Below are positions 1 to 8,003 of a stretch of DNA of 42,062 bases, in pieces; within the stretch, counting starts at the first letter, position 1; every line of letters begins with the position of its first letter. Source of the DNA: Firmicutes bacterium CAG:582 (GTDB lineage: Bacteria; Bacillota_I; Bacilli_A; RF39; UBA660); assembly GCA_000435515.1 (NCBI GenBank), contig FR884179.1:91973-134034 (forward strand). The letters run 5' to 3'. Below the pieces are notes generated by a model. The model worked only from the letters and a program-made list of their open reading frames with translations, was not told where the DNA came from and ran no database searches. Both the position numbers and the translations under genes were made by a program.

Positions 1-121
1 TTTTAAAAAGCTTTTCGGGAAATTTATTTAAATTTAACTTTATAATTTTTTCCAAACTCTCTATTTTATTGTTTATAATCATACAATATTCCTCATTCTT
101 TTTTACACTTTTAATCTATAA

Positions 122-637
122 TCACAATTCTATTTTGACTTCTACTCCAGTTACTTCTTTACCAAATTTTTTCCATGTTAATTCATTTACAATTTTAAAA
201 CCAACAGACTCAAAAATTTTTAAAGTATTTCCTCTATTAACCTCAAAAGAGTCATATAATTCCTTTATACCATTTTTTCTTGCTTCTTCACATAGTAAGG
301 TTAGCACTTCTTTTGAATATCCATTACCTCTATATTTAGCATCTATCAATAAACCACATTCGTATTTATTATCTTTTTCATTATATTGATAATTACAATA
401 TCCAATAAATTCATTGATTTCTAAATCTATTACATAAGCAAAATACACATTTCTATTTTGTCTTTTACCAAATTTTTCCTTCCATTTATCTTTTGGAAAA
501 TCAATACATCCCGTATCATAATGATAACCATAATACACAACTTCATAACCAGCATTATAACTCATCGTATTTGGATCTTTTAAAATTTTTTCTTCATACC
601 AATAATCTTCCAATTTAGGCACATATAATTTTAACAT
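122..637 (-). CDS. GNAT family N-acetyltransferase
   Basis: A 171-residue protein with the fold pattern of ribosomal-protein-type GNAT acetyltransferases, which transfer acetyl from acetyl-CoA to an amine. The acetyl-CoA pyrophosphate-binding loop is visible as the stretch LLIDAKYRGNGYSKEVL, followed by the typical C-terminal VNRGNTLKIFESVGFKIV that orders the substrate side. The substrate cannot be told. I chose the ATG at 637 because a GGTGA Shine-Dalgarno stands five bases before it; the in-frame GTG/ATG codons up to 649 overlap that site. It lies with two other GNAT genes (696-1127, 7347-7802) in a stretch of short accessory genes on the same strand. Confidence 0.85.
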   Translation of the reverse strand: MLKLYVPKLEDYWYEEKILKDPNTMSYNAGYEVVYYGYHYDTGCIDFPKDKWKEKFGKRQNRNVYFAYVIDLEINEFIGYCNYQYNEKDNKYECGLLIDAKYRGNGYSKEVLTLLCEEARKNGIKELYDSFEVNRGNTLKIFESVGFKIVNELTWKKFGKEVTGVEVKIEL

Positions 638-695
638 AACCATCACCATTCTTTTATTACATATTTAAATTTTTTGATATGTATAATATTATAAA

Positions 696-1127
696 CTATT
701 GACTATATTTCATATAATATCTATTTTCCGTTTCACTTAATATTTCAAAGTTCATTTTTTTATATAATGATATTGCATTGATATTCTTTTTATATACCCA
801 TAAATATACAGTCGAATTAGTTTTCAAAATATCTTTTATAATTGATGTACCAATACCTTTATTTCTATATTCTTCCTCTAAATATATTTCATCTAAAAAA
901 GTATCGTCATCCTTTTTAGTAACTAATAAACATCCTATTTTTTTATTATCACTTTTTACTATTTTATAATCAAAAATTTCAATAGGTATATTATTTTCCA
1001 CATATACATTAATTTTTAACACTTCTTCTTTTGGTAAATTATCAGCATAATTAAATATGCTATAAAGTTTAGCCTTTTTTACATATTCAATATCTTCTTT
1101 TGTTGCATTTACCAACTCATATTTCAT
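696..1127 (-). CDS. GNAT family N-acetyltransferase
   Basis: A 143-residue single-domain GNAT protein. Motif A is seen as the acidic strand DEIYLEEEYRNKGIGTSIIKDI, with the R/Q-x-x-G-x-G/A acetyl-CoA loop at RNKGIG. It is followed by VYLWVYKKNINAISLYKKMNF, the usual N-A-x-x-x-Y-x-x-x-G/N-F end of the fold. An AAGGAGAG ribosome-binding site precedes the ATG. Only 58 bases separate it from the next GNAT gene (start 637), so the two may be co-transcribed, but the proteins are not close copies of each other. The acceptor substrate is unknown. Confidence 0.87.
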   Translation of the reverse strand: MKYELVNATKEDIEYVKKAKLYSIFNYADNLPKEEVLKINVYVENNIPIEIFDYKIVKSDNKKIGCLLVTKKDDDTFLDEIYLEEEYRNKGIGTSIIKDILKTNSTVYLWVYKKNINAISLYKKMNFEILSETENRYYMKYSQ

Positions 1128-1250
1128 TCAATTCTCTCCTTTATATTTTATTGTATATAAGAAAATATTCCTTTTCATTTCACAAATTTTTAGCAAAAAT
1201 CTACTCTTTAACAAGCAAATTTAATCAATTATTATTAATCTCTAATATTT

Positions 1251-1988
1251 CTACTTATTATTTTCTAATACAAAATCAGTAATATTCCAATCTTTTATTA
1301 CGAATTTGTACAACTCATCTATTTTATCTATAGAAATTGTATCAATACATTCAAGTACCAATCTTTTAAACTCTTCTGAAGGTTCATTTTTTAAATTATA
1401 CTTTCTAGCATATTCCTTATTTCTTAAAATTTGTTCAAGTTTAGATATTGGAACACTTGCAACATTATTACTATAATAATAACAATCAATCAAATTTTGC
1501 AATAACACAAAATAATTTAAATTATATGATTCATTATTTTTAACTTTATCTTTTAATTCATCATAAGCATCCCAACAAGCATATTTTTGACATTTAACTT
1601 TTGTTTCATTTGGAGTTGGAAATTCCTTGTTGTAATATGATAAAGCTTCTTTTTGTAAATCTTCCATTATATTATTTTTGGAAAAAATTATCTTACCATT
1701 ACCTATTAAATTTGACGTGGATAATCTATGCCTATTATTATAATCGTCTTCCATATATTTTTTTAATTCAGAAATAGGATTTATAAAGTATTCAATCATA
1801 ATATCATCAATAATAACATTACCCCTTTTTTTATAATTATCATTAGTTGTAATAATACTAATATCAATATCAGAGTTTTCTGTATAATTACCAGTTGCAT
1901 AACTTCCACCTAAAATAGCTCCTAGGATTGAATCATCATCAACGTATTCTTTCAAAAATTAATTTAAAACTTTTTCCCATTTTTCCAT
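1251..1988 (-). pseudogene. Nucleotidyltransferase-domain protein interrupted by an in-frame TAA near its start
   Basis: The protein has the nucleotidyltransferase superfamily signature GGSYATGNYTENSDIDISI, in which the G-S and D-x-D residues bind nucleotide and metal, and a helical C-terminus as in aminoglycoside-type nucleotidyltransferases. Upstream of the visible domain, an ATG at 1988 with an AGGAAG ribosome-binding site opens the same frame (MEKWEKVLN). Codon 10 is TAA (1959-1961), then the frame continues FLKEYVDDDS into the domain. The simplest reading is a nonsense change near the 5' end. The only other start is a TTG at 1955, with no good ribosome-binding site, which would give 234 residues with the catalytic motif intact. 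It could therefore still make some protein. Confidence 0.7.
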
Positions 1989-2072
1989 ATTCTACCATCT
2001 TCCTAACATATATACATTATACCTAAAATGTCATTGAATTTTTTATAATTAACGTAATTAAATAATATTTTT

Positions 2073-2909
2073 TTAATCATTACCAATTTGTTTAATATTT
2101 TTATTGTTATAACTACTTACTATTTTTCTACCAGTTTCTTTTTCTATTTGTTCTTTAGCGGTTTTTGCAACACTGCCGCCTTTTACTATAGAATCTTTAA
2201 CACTATTGTATCCCAAATCATTTGAACTTTTAGATATTTCCGTAGATGAAACTTCAGCTAACATATTAAGAACCAATTCCATATTAGTCATATTATCTCT
2301 TAAATTTTCTTTCTTTAAATTTTTTAGTTCTTTATATTCTTTTACAGAATATCCACTCCATATTTTAGTTAAGATATTAGTTAATGCTGCAAAATCCCTA
2401 CTATTTTCTATACCTTTATTTTTTAATTCATCAGTGAATTCTTTTCTAGCATCTATAGATTTTAATCTTTGATTTATCCATTCATCAGAATATCCTTTTT
2501 TTCTATAGTTTTCAAGAGCACGATTAATAGTAATTTCAGGATCATATTCCTCATCAATTCTTTCTTTACCAAGTCGTGCAAGCCAAAGTTTTATTGGTTC
2601 AGCTTTTTTTGATGGAATAGATTCAATAAGTCTAAACATTCCCTCAATATCTACTACATCAGTCATACGATTTTTTCCATCTTTAGCTATTAATTTCAAC
2701 TGTCTAGTAATACTAGACGTTTCAAACTGTTCTTCTTTTAATAATTTATTTTTTAACCAATTCCAATATTTTCTAGGTTCATTACTATCTGTTAGAATCT
2801 CAATCATATCAACAACACTAATATAAAATTTTTCTTCATCACCATTCCAGATAGTTCTTATTTGTTTATTTTCAAAAAATTTTTCTACAACTTTTAATTC
2901 ATTACTCAC
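2073..2909 (-). CDS. Bro-N domain protein, DinD-like
   Basis: A 278-residue protein with an N-terminal BRO-type domain at about residues 10-115 (IRTIWNGDEEKFYISVVDMI, then DVVDIEGMFRLIESIPSKKA, then EPIKLWLARLG). A helical region resembling DNA-damage-inducible protein D follows (KGYSDEWINQRLKSIDARKEF). Bro-N proteins are common in phages and mobile elements as antirepressors or DNA-binding proteins; DinD inhibits RecA filament formation in E. coli. The start is a GTG preceded by AGAGGG and overlaps the end of the upstream methyltransferase gene by eight bases, so the two are translationally linked. Which role applies here cannot be decided from sequence. Confidence 0.82.
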   Translation of the reverse strand: MSNELKVVEKFFENKQIRTIWNGDEEKFYISVVDMIEILTDSNEPRKYWNWLKNKLLKEEQFETSSITRQLKLIAKDGKNRMTDVVDIEGMFRLIESIPSKKAEPIKLWLARLGKERIDEEYDPEITINRALENYRKKGYSDEWINQRLKSIDARKEFTDELKNKGIENSRDFAALTNILTKIWSGYSVKEYKELKNLKKENLRDNMTNMELVLNMLAEVSSTEISKSSNDLGYNSVKDSIVKGGSVAKTAKEQIEKETGRKIVSSYNNKNIKQIGND

Positions 2910-3552
2910 CCAATTCCCTCTTTTCTACTTTTATTGTATATAGCACCTTAGGTTTAGAATATTCTTCTTCATCCCTAGTCATTTGTGATTCCTTTGCTTC
3001 CACATCACCTATGATACTAAAATACTTGTTTACATCTTCTAAATCAAAAAATCTTTTAGTGTAAGCGCCTTCAAAATAACAATTATTTTCTTGCTTTTCA
3101 CCTTGACCTGCACCAAAATTAAAATCATTTACTGAAGCAACTCTTGCTAACAAAACACCACCATCTTTTAAAATTCGTTTGATTTCTTTCATTATATGTA
3201 TAGTTGTTTCATTATTAAAATAATGTAATGATAAGTCAGCAATTATTAATGAATACTTTTTATCATCAATAGGAAACTTCTTCATCATGTCCAAATAGAA
3301 TGTTTTACTATTAGGAATATTATTTTCAATACTCTTTAATGCTTCAACTGAAAAATCACAGGATAAAACATTATAACCTCTTTCCAATAAATATAAAGTA
3401 TCCGCTCCTATTCCACAACCTAAATCCAATATTTCATTATCTTTATTTTCATCTAAAATATTCTTATATTCATCTAACCATAAATCATAAACAGGCACAC
3501 TACTACGTCTTTTAGACCAATTATCCCACATTTTTACAAATCCATCATTCAT
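2902..3552 (-). CDS. Class I SAM-dependent methyltransferase
   Basis: A 216-residue Rossmann-fold methyltransferase of the UbiE/Methyltransf_11-25 type. Motif I is ILDLGCGIGADTLYLL, motif II is the acidic strand NVLSCDFSVEAL, and LIIADLSLHYF corresponds to motif IV. The RILKDGGVLLARV strand is typical of small-molecule methyltransferases. Proteins with this layout are often called thiopurine or tellurite-type methyltransferases, but the substrate here is unknown. An AGAGGG ribosome-binding site precedes the ATG. Its stop codon overlaps the start of the Bro-N gene downstream. Confidence 0.85.
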   Translation of the reverse strand: MNDGFVKMWDNWSKRRSSVPVYDLWLDEYKNILDENKDNEILDLGCGIGADTLYLLERGYNVLSCDFSVEALKSIENNIPNSKTFYLDMMKKFPIDDKKYSLIIADLSLHYFNNETTIHIMKEIKRILKDGGVLLARVASVNDFNFGAGQGEKQENNCYFEGAYTKRFFDLEDVNKYFSIIGDVEAKESQMTRDEEEYSKPKVLYTIKVEKRELGE

Positions 3553-3637
3553 TTAGTTACCCTCTTTCTTTAATAAAATTTTCACTTATTTATCATTAAT
3601 GCGACTCTCACTATTTTGCATGCTAATTTATAAACGA

Positions 3638-4144
3638 TTATTTTGGTAAAATGATAAGTCCAATAAAAGCTAAAGCAATAAAGAATAATCCTATAAAAAA
3701 TAGAACTTTTATTGCTGGATTTTTTACAAATCTTGCTACATAACTTTTTGCTGGATTCTCTGGATTATAAAAAACATCTAATTCTGTTCCAATAGGAAAA
3801 TGCTCTTTTAAAACATTGGTAGAAATATAGGCATTGCTATTAATTACCAAGTTTTCTCCGAAAATATCATTTACTACTTTAGTCTTTACTCCATTAAAAG
3901 ATGATGACTTATTTATAATCCAACCATATTTAAGCCTTTGATTATATTTAGTATCTTTAACCACATACTCTACTATAGGAAAATGTATTCCATTATTATT
4001 CCATAATGTATACTTTATAACTTTTCCTTTTGTTGATAAAGTGCATTTTCCAAAAATTTTTTTATCTTTATTTTTAAATACTAATGACAAAATCAATAAT
4101 ACTAAGCCTATCAATAGAAATACTGCAAAAAATATCATATTCAT
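3638..4144 (-). CDS. DUF3592-like membrane protein
   Basis: A 168-residue protein with an N-terminal membrane helix (about residues 3-22), a soluble beta-rich middle and a C-terminal membrane helix (about 144-165). The middle contains a KGKVIKYTLWNNNGIHFPIVEYVV strand pair and the turn FPIGTELDVFYNPENPAKSYV. The last motif, a G-x-x-V-x-V-x-Y-N-P-x-x-P-x turn, is the mark of DUF3592-type proteins, whose role is unknown. GAGG precedes the ATG. It lies 54 bases after the lipoprotein gene on the same strand and may share its transcript. Confidence 0.72.
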   Translation of the reverse strand: MNMIFFAVFLLIGLVLLILSLVFKNKDKKIFGKCTLSTKGKVIKYTLWNNNGIHFPIVEYVVKDTKYNQRLKYGWIINKSSSFNGVKTKVVNDIFGENLVINSNAYISTNVLKEHFPIGTELDVFYNPENPAKSYVARFVKNPAIKVLFFIGLFFIALAFIGLIILPK

Positions 4145-4197
4145 TTTCTAACCTCACTTTTAAATTACTATTTGTCTAACACGTAACTAAGAGTTGA

Positions 4198-4758
4198 CTA
4201 TTTATAAAATCTCAATACTTGATATTGATAATAATCATTGTTATCTAAATAACCAACAGAAATACCTTTTCCATTGTATGCTGTTTTACCAGTTGTTGAT
4301 TTATTTTTTGCTTCCTCTAATAATGTATCAATTTCAGTTTCTGTTGCTTCATTATAATTTGCTTTGATTAAATGTTTAGCATATACAACTGCATCATCTT
4401 TATGCTTACTAGTTTTATCTACATAAATAAGCATATAATCTACGATATCAATCGTTTTATCTCCAGTATAGTTTTCTGGGACAACTACTAAATAAATACC
4501 CTCAATTAATCCATACCAATATTGATTATTATCTTCAGTTAAATAATCAGCTGATGCGGAATTTAATGAACTATTATCCAGTACTTCAGTATTAAATTTT
4601 GCCACTAAAACATCAATAGTTTCTTTTTCAACAAAGCCATATTTTTCTTGACTTTCTTGCAAATCTTTTTTAGCATTTTCTACACTAGACTTACCACATC
4701 CTGATAAACATAAAGCTATTACTCCACATAATAAAATAACAAAAACCGTTTTTTTCAT
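4198..4758 (-). CDS. Secreted lipoprotein of unknown function
   Basis: A 186-residue protein with a classical lipoprotein signal: MKKT, a hydrophobic stretch and the lipobox LSGC, giving a lipidated Cys at about residue 22. The mature part begins with a charged helix and then has an alpha/beta domain without motifs I recognise. The ATG at 4758 is chosen over an in-frame start at 4812 because AGGAGG stands before it and the signal peptide begins exactly there. It is preceded by a 19-codon ORF and a leader that ends in a terminator hairpin, so its transcription may be controlled by attenuation. No enzyme motif is visible. Confidence 0.75.
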   Translation of the reverse strand: MKKTVFVILLCGVIALCLSGCGKSSVENAKKDLQESQEKYGFVEKETIDVLVAKFNTEVLDNSSLNSASADYLTEDNNQYWYGLIEGIYLVVVPENYTGDKTIDIVDYMLIYVDKTSKHKDDAVVYAKHLIKANYNEATETEIDTLLEEAKNKSTTGKTAYNGKGISVGYLDNNDYYQYQVLRFYK

Positions 4759-4824
4759 AATCAATCCTCCTAACAAGCAAATTACTATTTTTTGTTTTCT
4801 TTCTATATACATTATAACATATCA

Positions 4825-4884
4825 TTAATTCTTTTTATAATTCATGAGCAAATATTTATTTTTGGTTTTTATTACTTGATTCAT
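4825..4884 (-). CDS. Small ORF, 19 codons, with a strong ribosome-binding site
   Basis: A short ORF starting at an ATG that is preceded by AAAGGAGG at ideal distance, one of the strongest Shine-Dalgarno sites in the window. The peptide is basic (MNQVIKTKNKYLLMNYKKN). It lies just after a perfect terminator hairpin (4912-4934) and 66 bases before the lipoprotein gene. It could be a leader peptide or a small protein, or the ribosome-binding site may be a relic of a lost gene. Conservation in relatives would decide. Confidence 0.4.
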   Translation of the reverse strand: MNQVIKTKNKYLLMNYKKN

Positions 4885-4904
4885 AGTTTTTCCTCCTTTA
4901 CAAA

Positions 4905-4934
4905 CAAAAAAGAGATATACCAAATGTATATCTC
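4905..4934 (-). terminator. Intrinsic terminator in front of the 19-codon ORF
   Basis: A perfect 9-bp stem (GAGATATAC / GTATATCTC) with a five-base loop is followed on the minus strand by six T residues. It ends the candidate leader RNA before the AAAGGAGG site. Confidence 0.8.
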
Positions 4935-5023
4935 CGCATTCATGCATATAAGATTAGTTGCTTTATCTTATAAACTCTAGTCGATCAAATTGTCATATTA
5001 ATACTTAGCAACCTAATTAATAC
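4905..5023 (-). ncRNA. Candidate small RNA or riboswitch-like leader, about 120 nt
   Basis: This minus-strand segment runs from a possible promoter (5030-5058) to a perfect terminator hairpin. Two pairings inside it exclude each other. ATTAGGTTGCT (5017-5007) can pair with AGCAACTAAT (4962-4953) with one bulged G. The second strand also overlaps the hairpin ATAAGAT/ATCTTAT. Competing helices followed by a terminator and then a ribosome-binding site are the layout of an attenuator or riboswitch. I could not match it to a known riboswitch class. It may instead be a free-standing small RNA. Confidence 0.45.
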
Positions 5024-5029
5024 ACATAA

Positions 5030-5058
5030 ATCATATCAAAATAATTTTTATATAACAA
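5030..5058 (-). promoter_or_regulatory. Candidate promoter for the leader RNA
   Basis: On the minus strand TTGTTA (-35) and TATGAT (-10) are separated by 17 bases, placing a start at about 5023. Both boxes depart from consensus and the region is very A+T-rich, so this is tentative. The rest of the gap up to 5199 shows only a weak CTAAC/GTTAG inverted repeat near 5077-5106 and no gene. Confidence 0.4.
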
Positions 5059-5199
5059 GATATATTTAATAAACACTAACTAATTTTACATTAATTATAA
5101 GTTAGTTAAATTTCTTATTAAGATACGTTCAACATGTCTAAATGCCAATAAACATATAACTTTACTGAACATTTATCAAAAAAAAACATATCAAATTAT

Positions 5200-6066
5200 T
5201 TAGTTATTTATTTTTGCAGCACTGCCATTTTTCGCAAGTTTATCAACATAATCATCTATTTGATTATTATAAATTAAATAATTATCATATGATTTTTTAA
5301 TTTCTTCAATTATATATTCGTTTCTATTTCTTATTTTTTCTTTATCTATATCTTTAGATTTTTCTTCGATAATTTCTTTTCTTTTGCCAGGAACATATAA
5401 TTCACTAAATAAACCTTTATATGTTTTGTTTATATAATCAAATGCTTTAATCGCATTATCATTTAGTATTCTTTTAATTAACATACTATTTCCACTAATT
5501 ACTGATTTTTTTATCAAATCTTCTAAAAGAATAAATATTTGATAGATTAAATTACCATTTAATTTATCAAGATCAACATACCAACTTCCAAAATCGTTTT
5601 TTATAAATTTATAGTCAGACACAAGTTTTGAACCTATATTGTCTATAATTCTTTTTGAAATATATTCATTAATTATCTCATTAAACATTTTCTCATTTCT
5701 GTTTTCATATATTCCAGAAATATTATAAAAATTACCATTTTCATCATAACAAAGGCCTTCTTTCATTATTAAATGATTTATTTCGTGTATTAATCCATGT
5801 AAATTGATCGTTCCATCGTTTCCGACCTCAATATATATAATTGGTTCAACAGAATTTTGAATAGATGCCCCATTAGATGTTAGATTTTTTTCTATCCACT
5901 CGTCATATTCGCAATATCCATTACAATTGTCACTATGAGCAATAATTATTTTTTTATTTTCATCATTTTTCTTTTTTTGACTTAAAATATTATAGAACCC
6001 AAGTTTAAGTAAACTAAAATAATCTAAATTGTCAGTATCATTATTTTCTATATAAATATTATTCAT
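5200..6066 (-). CDS. HExxH metallopeptidase-like protein
   Basis: A 288-residue cytoplasmic protein with no signal peptide. It carries the zinc-peptidase motif HEINH at residues 94-98 inside a hydrophobic helix (LHGLIHEINHLI). About 30 residues later comes NEKMFNEIINEYIS, where E130 or E134 could be the third zinc ligand as in gluzincins. The C-terminal half is a charged, helical, lysine-rich region. The layout fits a small metallopeptidase of accessory or mobile-element type, but I recognise no named family. No clear Shine-Dalgarno precedes the ATG, so expression may be weak or the start misplaced. A 40-codon ORF lies upstream. Confidence 0.6.
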   Translation of the reverse strand: MNNIYIENNDTDNLDYFSLLKLGFYNILSQKKKNDENKKIIIAHSDNCNGYCEYDEWIEKNLTSNGASIQNSVEPIIYIEVGNDGTINLHGLIHEINHLIMKEGLCYDENGNFYNISGIYENRNEKMFNEIINEYISKRIIDNIGSKLVSDYKFIKNDFGSWYVDLDKLNGNLIYQIFILLEDLIKKSVISGNSMLIKRILNDNAIKAFDYINKTYKGLFSELYVPGKRKEIIEEKSKDIDKEKIRNRNEYIIEEIKKSYDNYLIYNNQIDDYVDKLAKNGSAAKINN

Positions 6067-6147
6067 TCGAGTATATATTGTATTTTTTTCAAAGTTTTCA
6101 GAAATAAATATGATTTTTATTTTCGAAAAAATATTGTTTATTTTAAA

Positions 6148-6270
6148 TTAATATTCTTTTCCATAATAATCAATAAAAGACTTTTTTATTAAATCATTTA
6201 AAAGCAAACCTATTCGATCATATTCATTTATAAAAAAGTTTTTAGCATTTTCATTTAGTCTTACTAACAT
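6148..6270 (-). CDS. Small ORF, 40 codons, unknown
   Basis: A 40-residue ORF (starting MLVRLNENAKNFFINEYDRI) with a GAAGG ribosome-binding site ten bases before the ATG. It is mixed in composition and looks like a short helical protein. It precedes the metallopeptidase-like gene by about 80 bases on the same strand. It might be a small partner protein or the rest of a degraded gene; the surrounding 6070-6490 region has no other convincing gene. Confidence 0.4.
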   Translation of the reverse strand: MLVRLNENAKNFFINEYDRIGLLLNDLIKKSFIDYYGKEY

Positions 6271-6490
6271 CAGTTAACAACCTTCTTTCGAAATACAAAT
6301 TGATTCTACATTCCTTGTAGCCGAACAACGAAGTCATAATTTTCCTTGTTTACATAAAAAAGAACATTTATTTTTTTTATGTTAACTTAATTTAAACATG
6401 AGTATACTATACCATATTTTTAGAATTTTTTTCAAAATAAATAAAATTTTTAAGATTTGCAATTTTACAAATTTCTTATTACATATAATT

Positions 6491-7336
6491 TCATTCTTTC
6501 AACTCCCCATATCCTTCATATATTGTTCCATTATCTATTAAAAAATTTTTTATACTTTTTTGTAATACGGTTGTTTCTGGTAATTCATTATAATTATCAC
6601 ATTTTTTTAAATTAAACACAAAATTTAAAACATCATCTATTCCGTTTTTAGAACTTTGTATTTCAAAAAGTTTTTGAAATTTTTTAATATTAGAATTTTC
6701 ATCTAACATTTTTGATATTTCTTTACTTAATAACCATGATTCACAAATATATTTTGGATTTTCTATATTATAATATTTTTTAAGTAACTCCCTCGAATTT
6801 TGTATTGATTTTTTCACTTCATTTATATCTAGATTTTTTCCTGCTGGTATATGTATTTTAATTTTATTATTTATTGTTGGTTCAAATTGCAGTCTTCCAC
6901 ATTCTATTAATCTTGCATTTATAAAATATGTTCCCCATAACATTTGTGAAATTCTGATTCCATCGTAATGTTTATTTACAATGTCATTTAACAAACATTC
7001 TCTTATTCTTTGTTTTTGAATTTTGATTTGTTCATTATCAAAATTGTATTTTTTTATATTTTCTTTATGATATTCAAGTCCAAGCAATAATAATATATTT
7101 GTTATAAATGGGTTTATTTTTTCTTCAAATAAAGATTCTATATCTTTTACTTCCCATAGTTCTCTAAGCTTTTCTGTTTTGTCAATATATAAGATATCAT
7201 ATATTTCTTTTGTTTTATTTTGTATCCTTTTATTATTTTTTATTTCGTCAATGCACTTGTTACATTTTTCTTGATATTTTGTATCTTTTATATCATAATA
7301 CTCTAGCGCTTCTTTTATTTTTTCCTTATTTAACAT
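6491..7336 (-). CDS. Acyltransferase-domain protein (GNAT_C type)
   Basis: A 281-residue protein matching the two-part family often annotated as acyltransferase domain-containing protein. The N-terminal half is helical. The C-terminal half carries the typical GNAT_C landmarks in order: GRLQFEP at 147-153, IHIPAGKNLD at 161-170, CESWLLSKEISKML at 198-211, and SNIKKFQKLFEI at 215-226. The family is recognised by these strings, but its substrate is not known. It begins 10 bases after the stop of a GNAT gene (7347-7802) on the same strand, with AGAGGA before its ATG, so the two are likely made together. Confidence 0.75.
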   Translation of the reverse strand: MLNKEKIKEALEYYDIKDTKYQEKCNKCIDEIKNNKRIQNKTKEIYDILYIDKTEKLRELWEVKDIESLFEEKINPFITNILLLLGLEYHKENIKKYNFDNEQIKIQKQRIRECLLNDIVNKHYDGIRISQMLWGTYFINARLIECGRLQFEPTINNKIKIHIPAGKNLDINEVKKSIQNSRELLKKYYNIENPKYICESWLLSKEISKMLDENSNIKKFQKLFEIQSSKNGIDDVLNFVFNLKKCDNYNELPETTVLQKSIKNFLIDNGTIYEGYGELKE

Positions 7337-7346
7337 CTTTTTCCTC

Positions 7347-7802
7347 TTATTTTATATAATATTCCATAATTAATTTTTCTTTTTCAAATCCATACTTTTT
7401 ATAAATAGAAATCGCTTCTGGATTATCACTAGAAAGTTTCAAAATTTCTAGATTTTGTTCTTGTGCAAATTTTATGCATTCACCTATTAGTTTTGTCTGT
7501 ATTCCTTTTCTTCTATATTCACGCAAAGTAAATACATCGCAAATATAGCCTTCTTTTCCACATTTCACACACTGTGGCATATAATTTATAATTTGTAATC
7601 CACATGTGGCAATAATATGTTTTCCCTGTTCTTCTATAAAAAAGATTATGTCCTCATTTAAATGCTTAATTAAATATTTTTTTGTTATTTCATAAAATTT
7701 TTTATCTTCTCCTTTTGGATATTCTTCTTTCCAGTCTTCTTTTTGTTGTATGACTCGTAATTTTGAAAGTTCCTCTATATCTTCTTTTCTTGCAATTCTC
7801 AT
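7347..7802 (-). CDS. GNAT family N-acetyltransferase
   Basis: A 151-residue GNAT protein. The core acetyl-CoA-binding motif reads ICDVFTLREYRRKGIQTKLI, with the R-R-K-G-I-Q-T loop, and the C-terminal part LKLSSDNPEAISIYKKYGFEK is the usual end of the fold. A CVKCG pair of cysteines near the middle is unusual and may bind metal or form a disulfide. GGAG precedes the ATG. It is the first gene of a two-gene unit with the GNAT_C acyltransferase that follows after 10 bases. The target is unknown. Confidence 0.88.
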   Translation of the reverse strand: MRIARKEDIEELSKLRVIQQKEDWKEEYPKGEDKKFYEITKKYLIKHLNEDIIFFIEEQGKHIIATCGLQIINYMPQCVKCGKEGYICDVFTLREYRRKGIQTKLIGECIKFAQEQNLEILKLSSDNPEAISIYKKYGFEKEKLIMEYYIK

Positions 7803-7914
7803 AATTTCTCCATATTCTTTATTTATTAAAATAATTTCTACTATTTATTTTATTTAGTCACCCATATCACCTAATATAATATGAGTAAATATATTCTTCT
7901 CAAACACCCTCCAT

Positions 7915-7950
7915 AAAGTTTTTAAAAAACAGGTGTTTTTTTATCAAAAA
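7915..7950. terminator. Possible bidirectional terminator hairpin
   Basis: AAAAAAC (7924-7930) and GTTTTTT (7935-7941) form a 7-bp stem that could act on either strand. The stem is A:T only except one pair, so it would be weak. It lies between the housekeeping block (8004 onward, minus strand) and the accessory GNAT genes. Confidence 0.4.
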
Positions 7951-8003
7951 TACGCTTTTTTTTATAGGCACTGAACAGTTGATTTTCGCCCAAATATAAG
8001 GCT

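Noticed and set aside
4759..4812. Longer start for the lipoprotein
   Set aside because: It would put 18 residues before the signal peptide; AGGAGG precedes the ATG at 4758.
6251..6337. A 28-codon ORF with an AAGGA site upstream of the 40-codon ORF
   Set aside because: It overlaps the better-supported 40-codon ORF in another frame and has no features of its own; it may be a remnant but cannot be supported.
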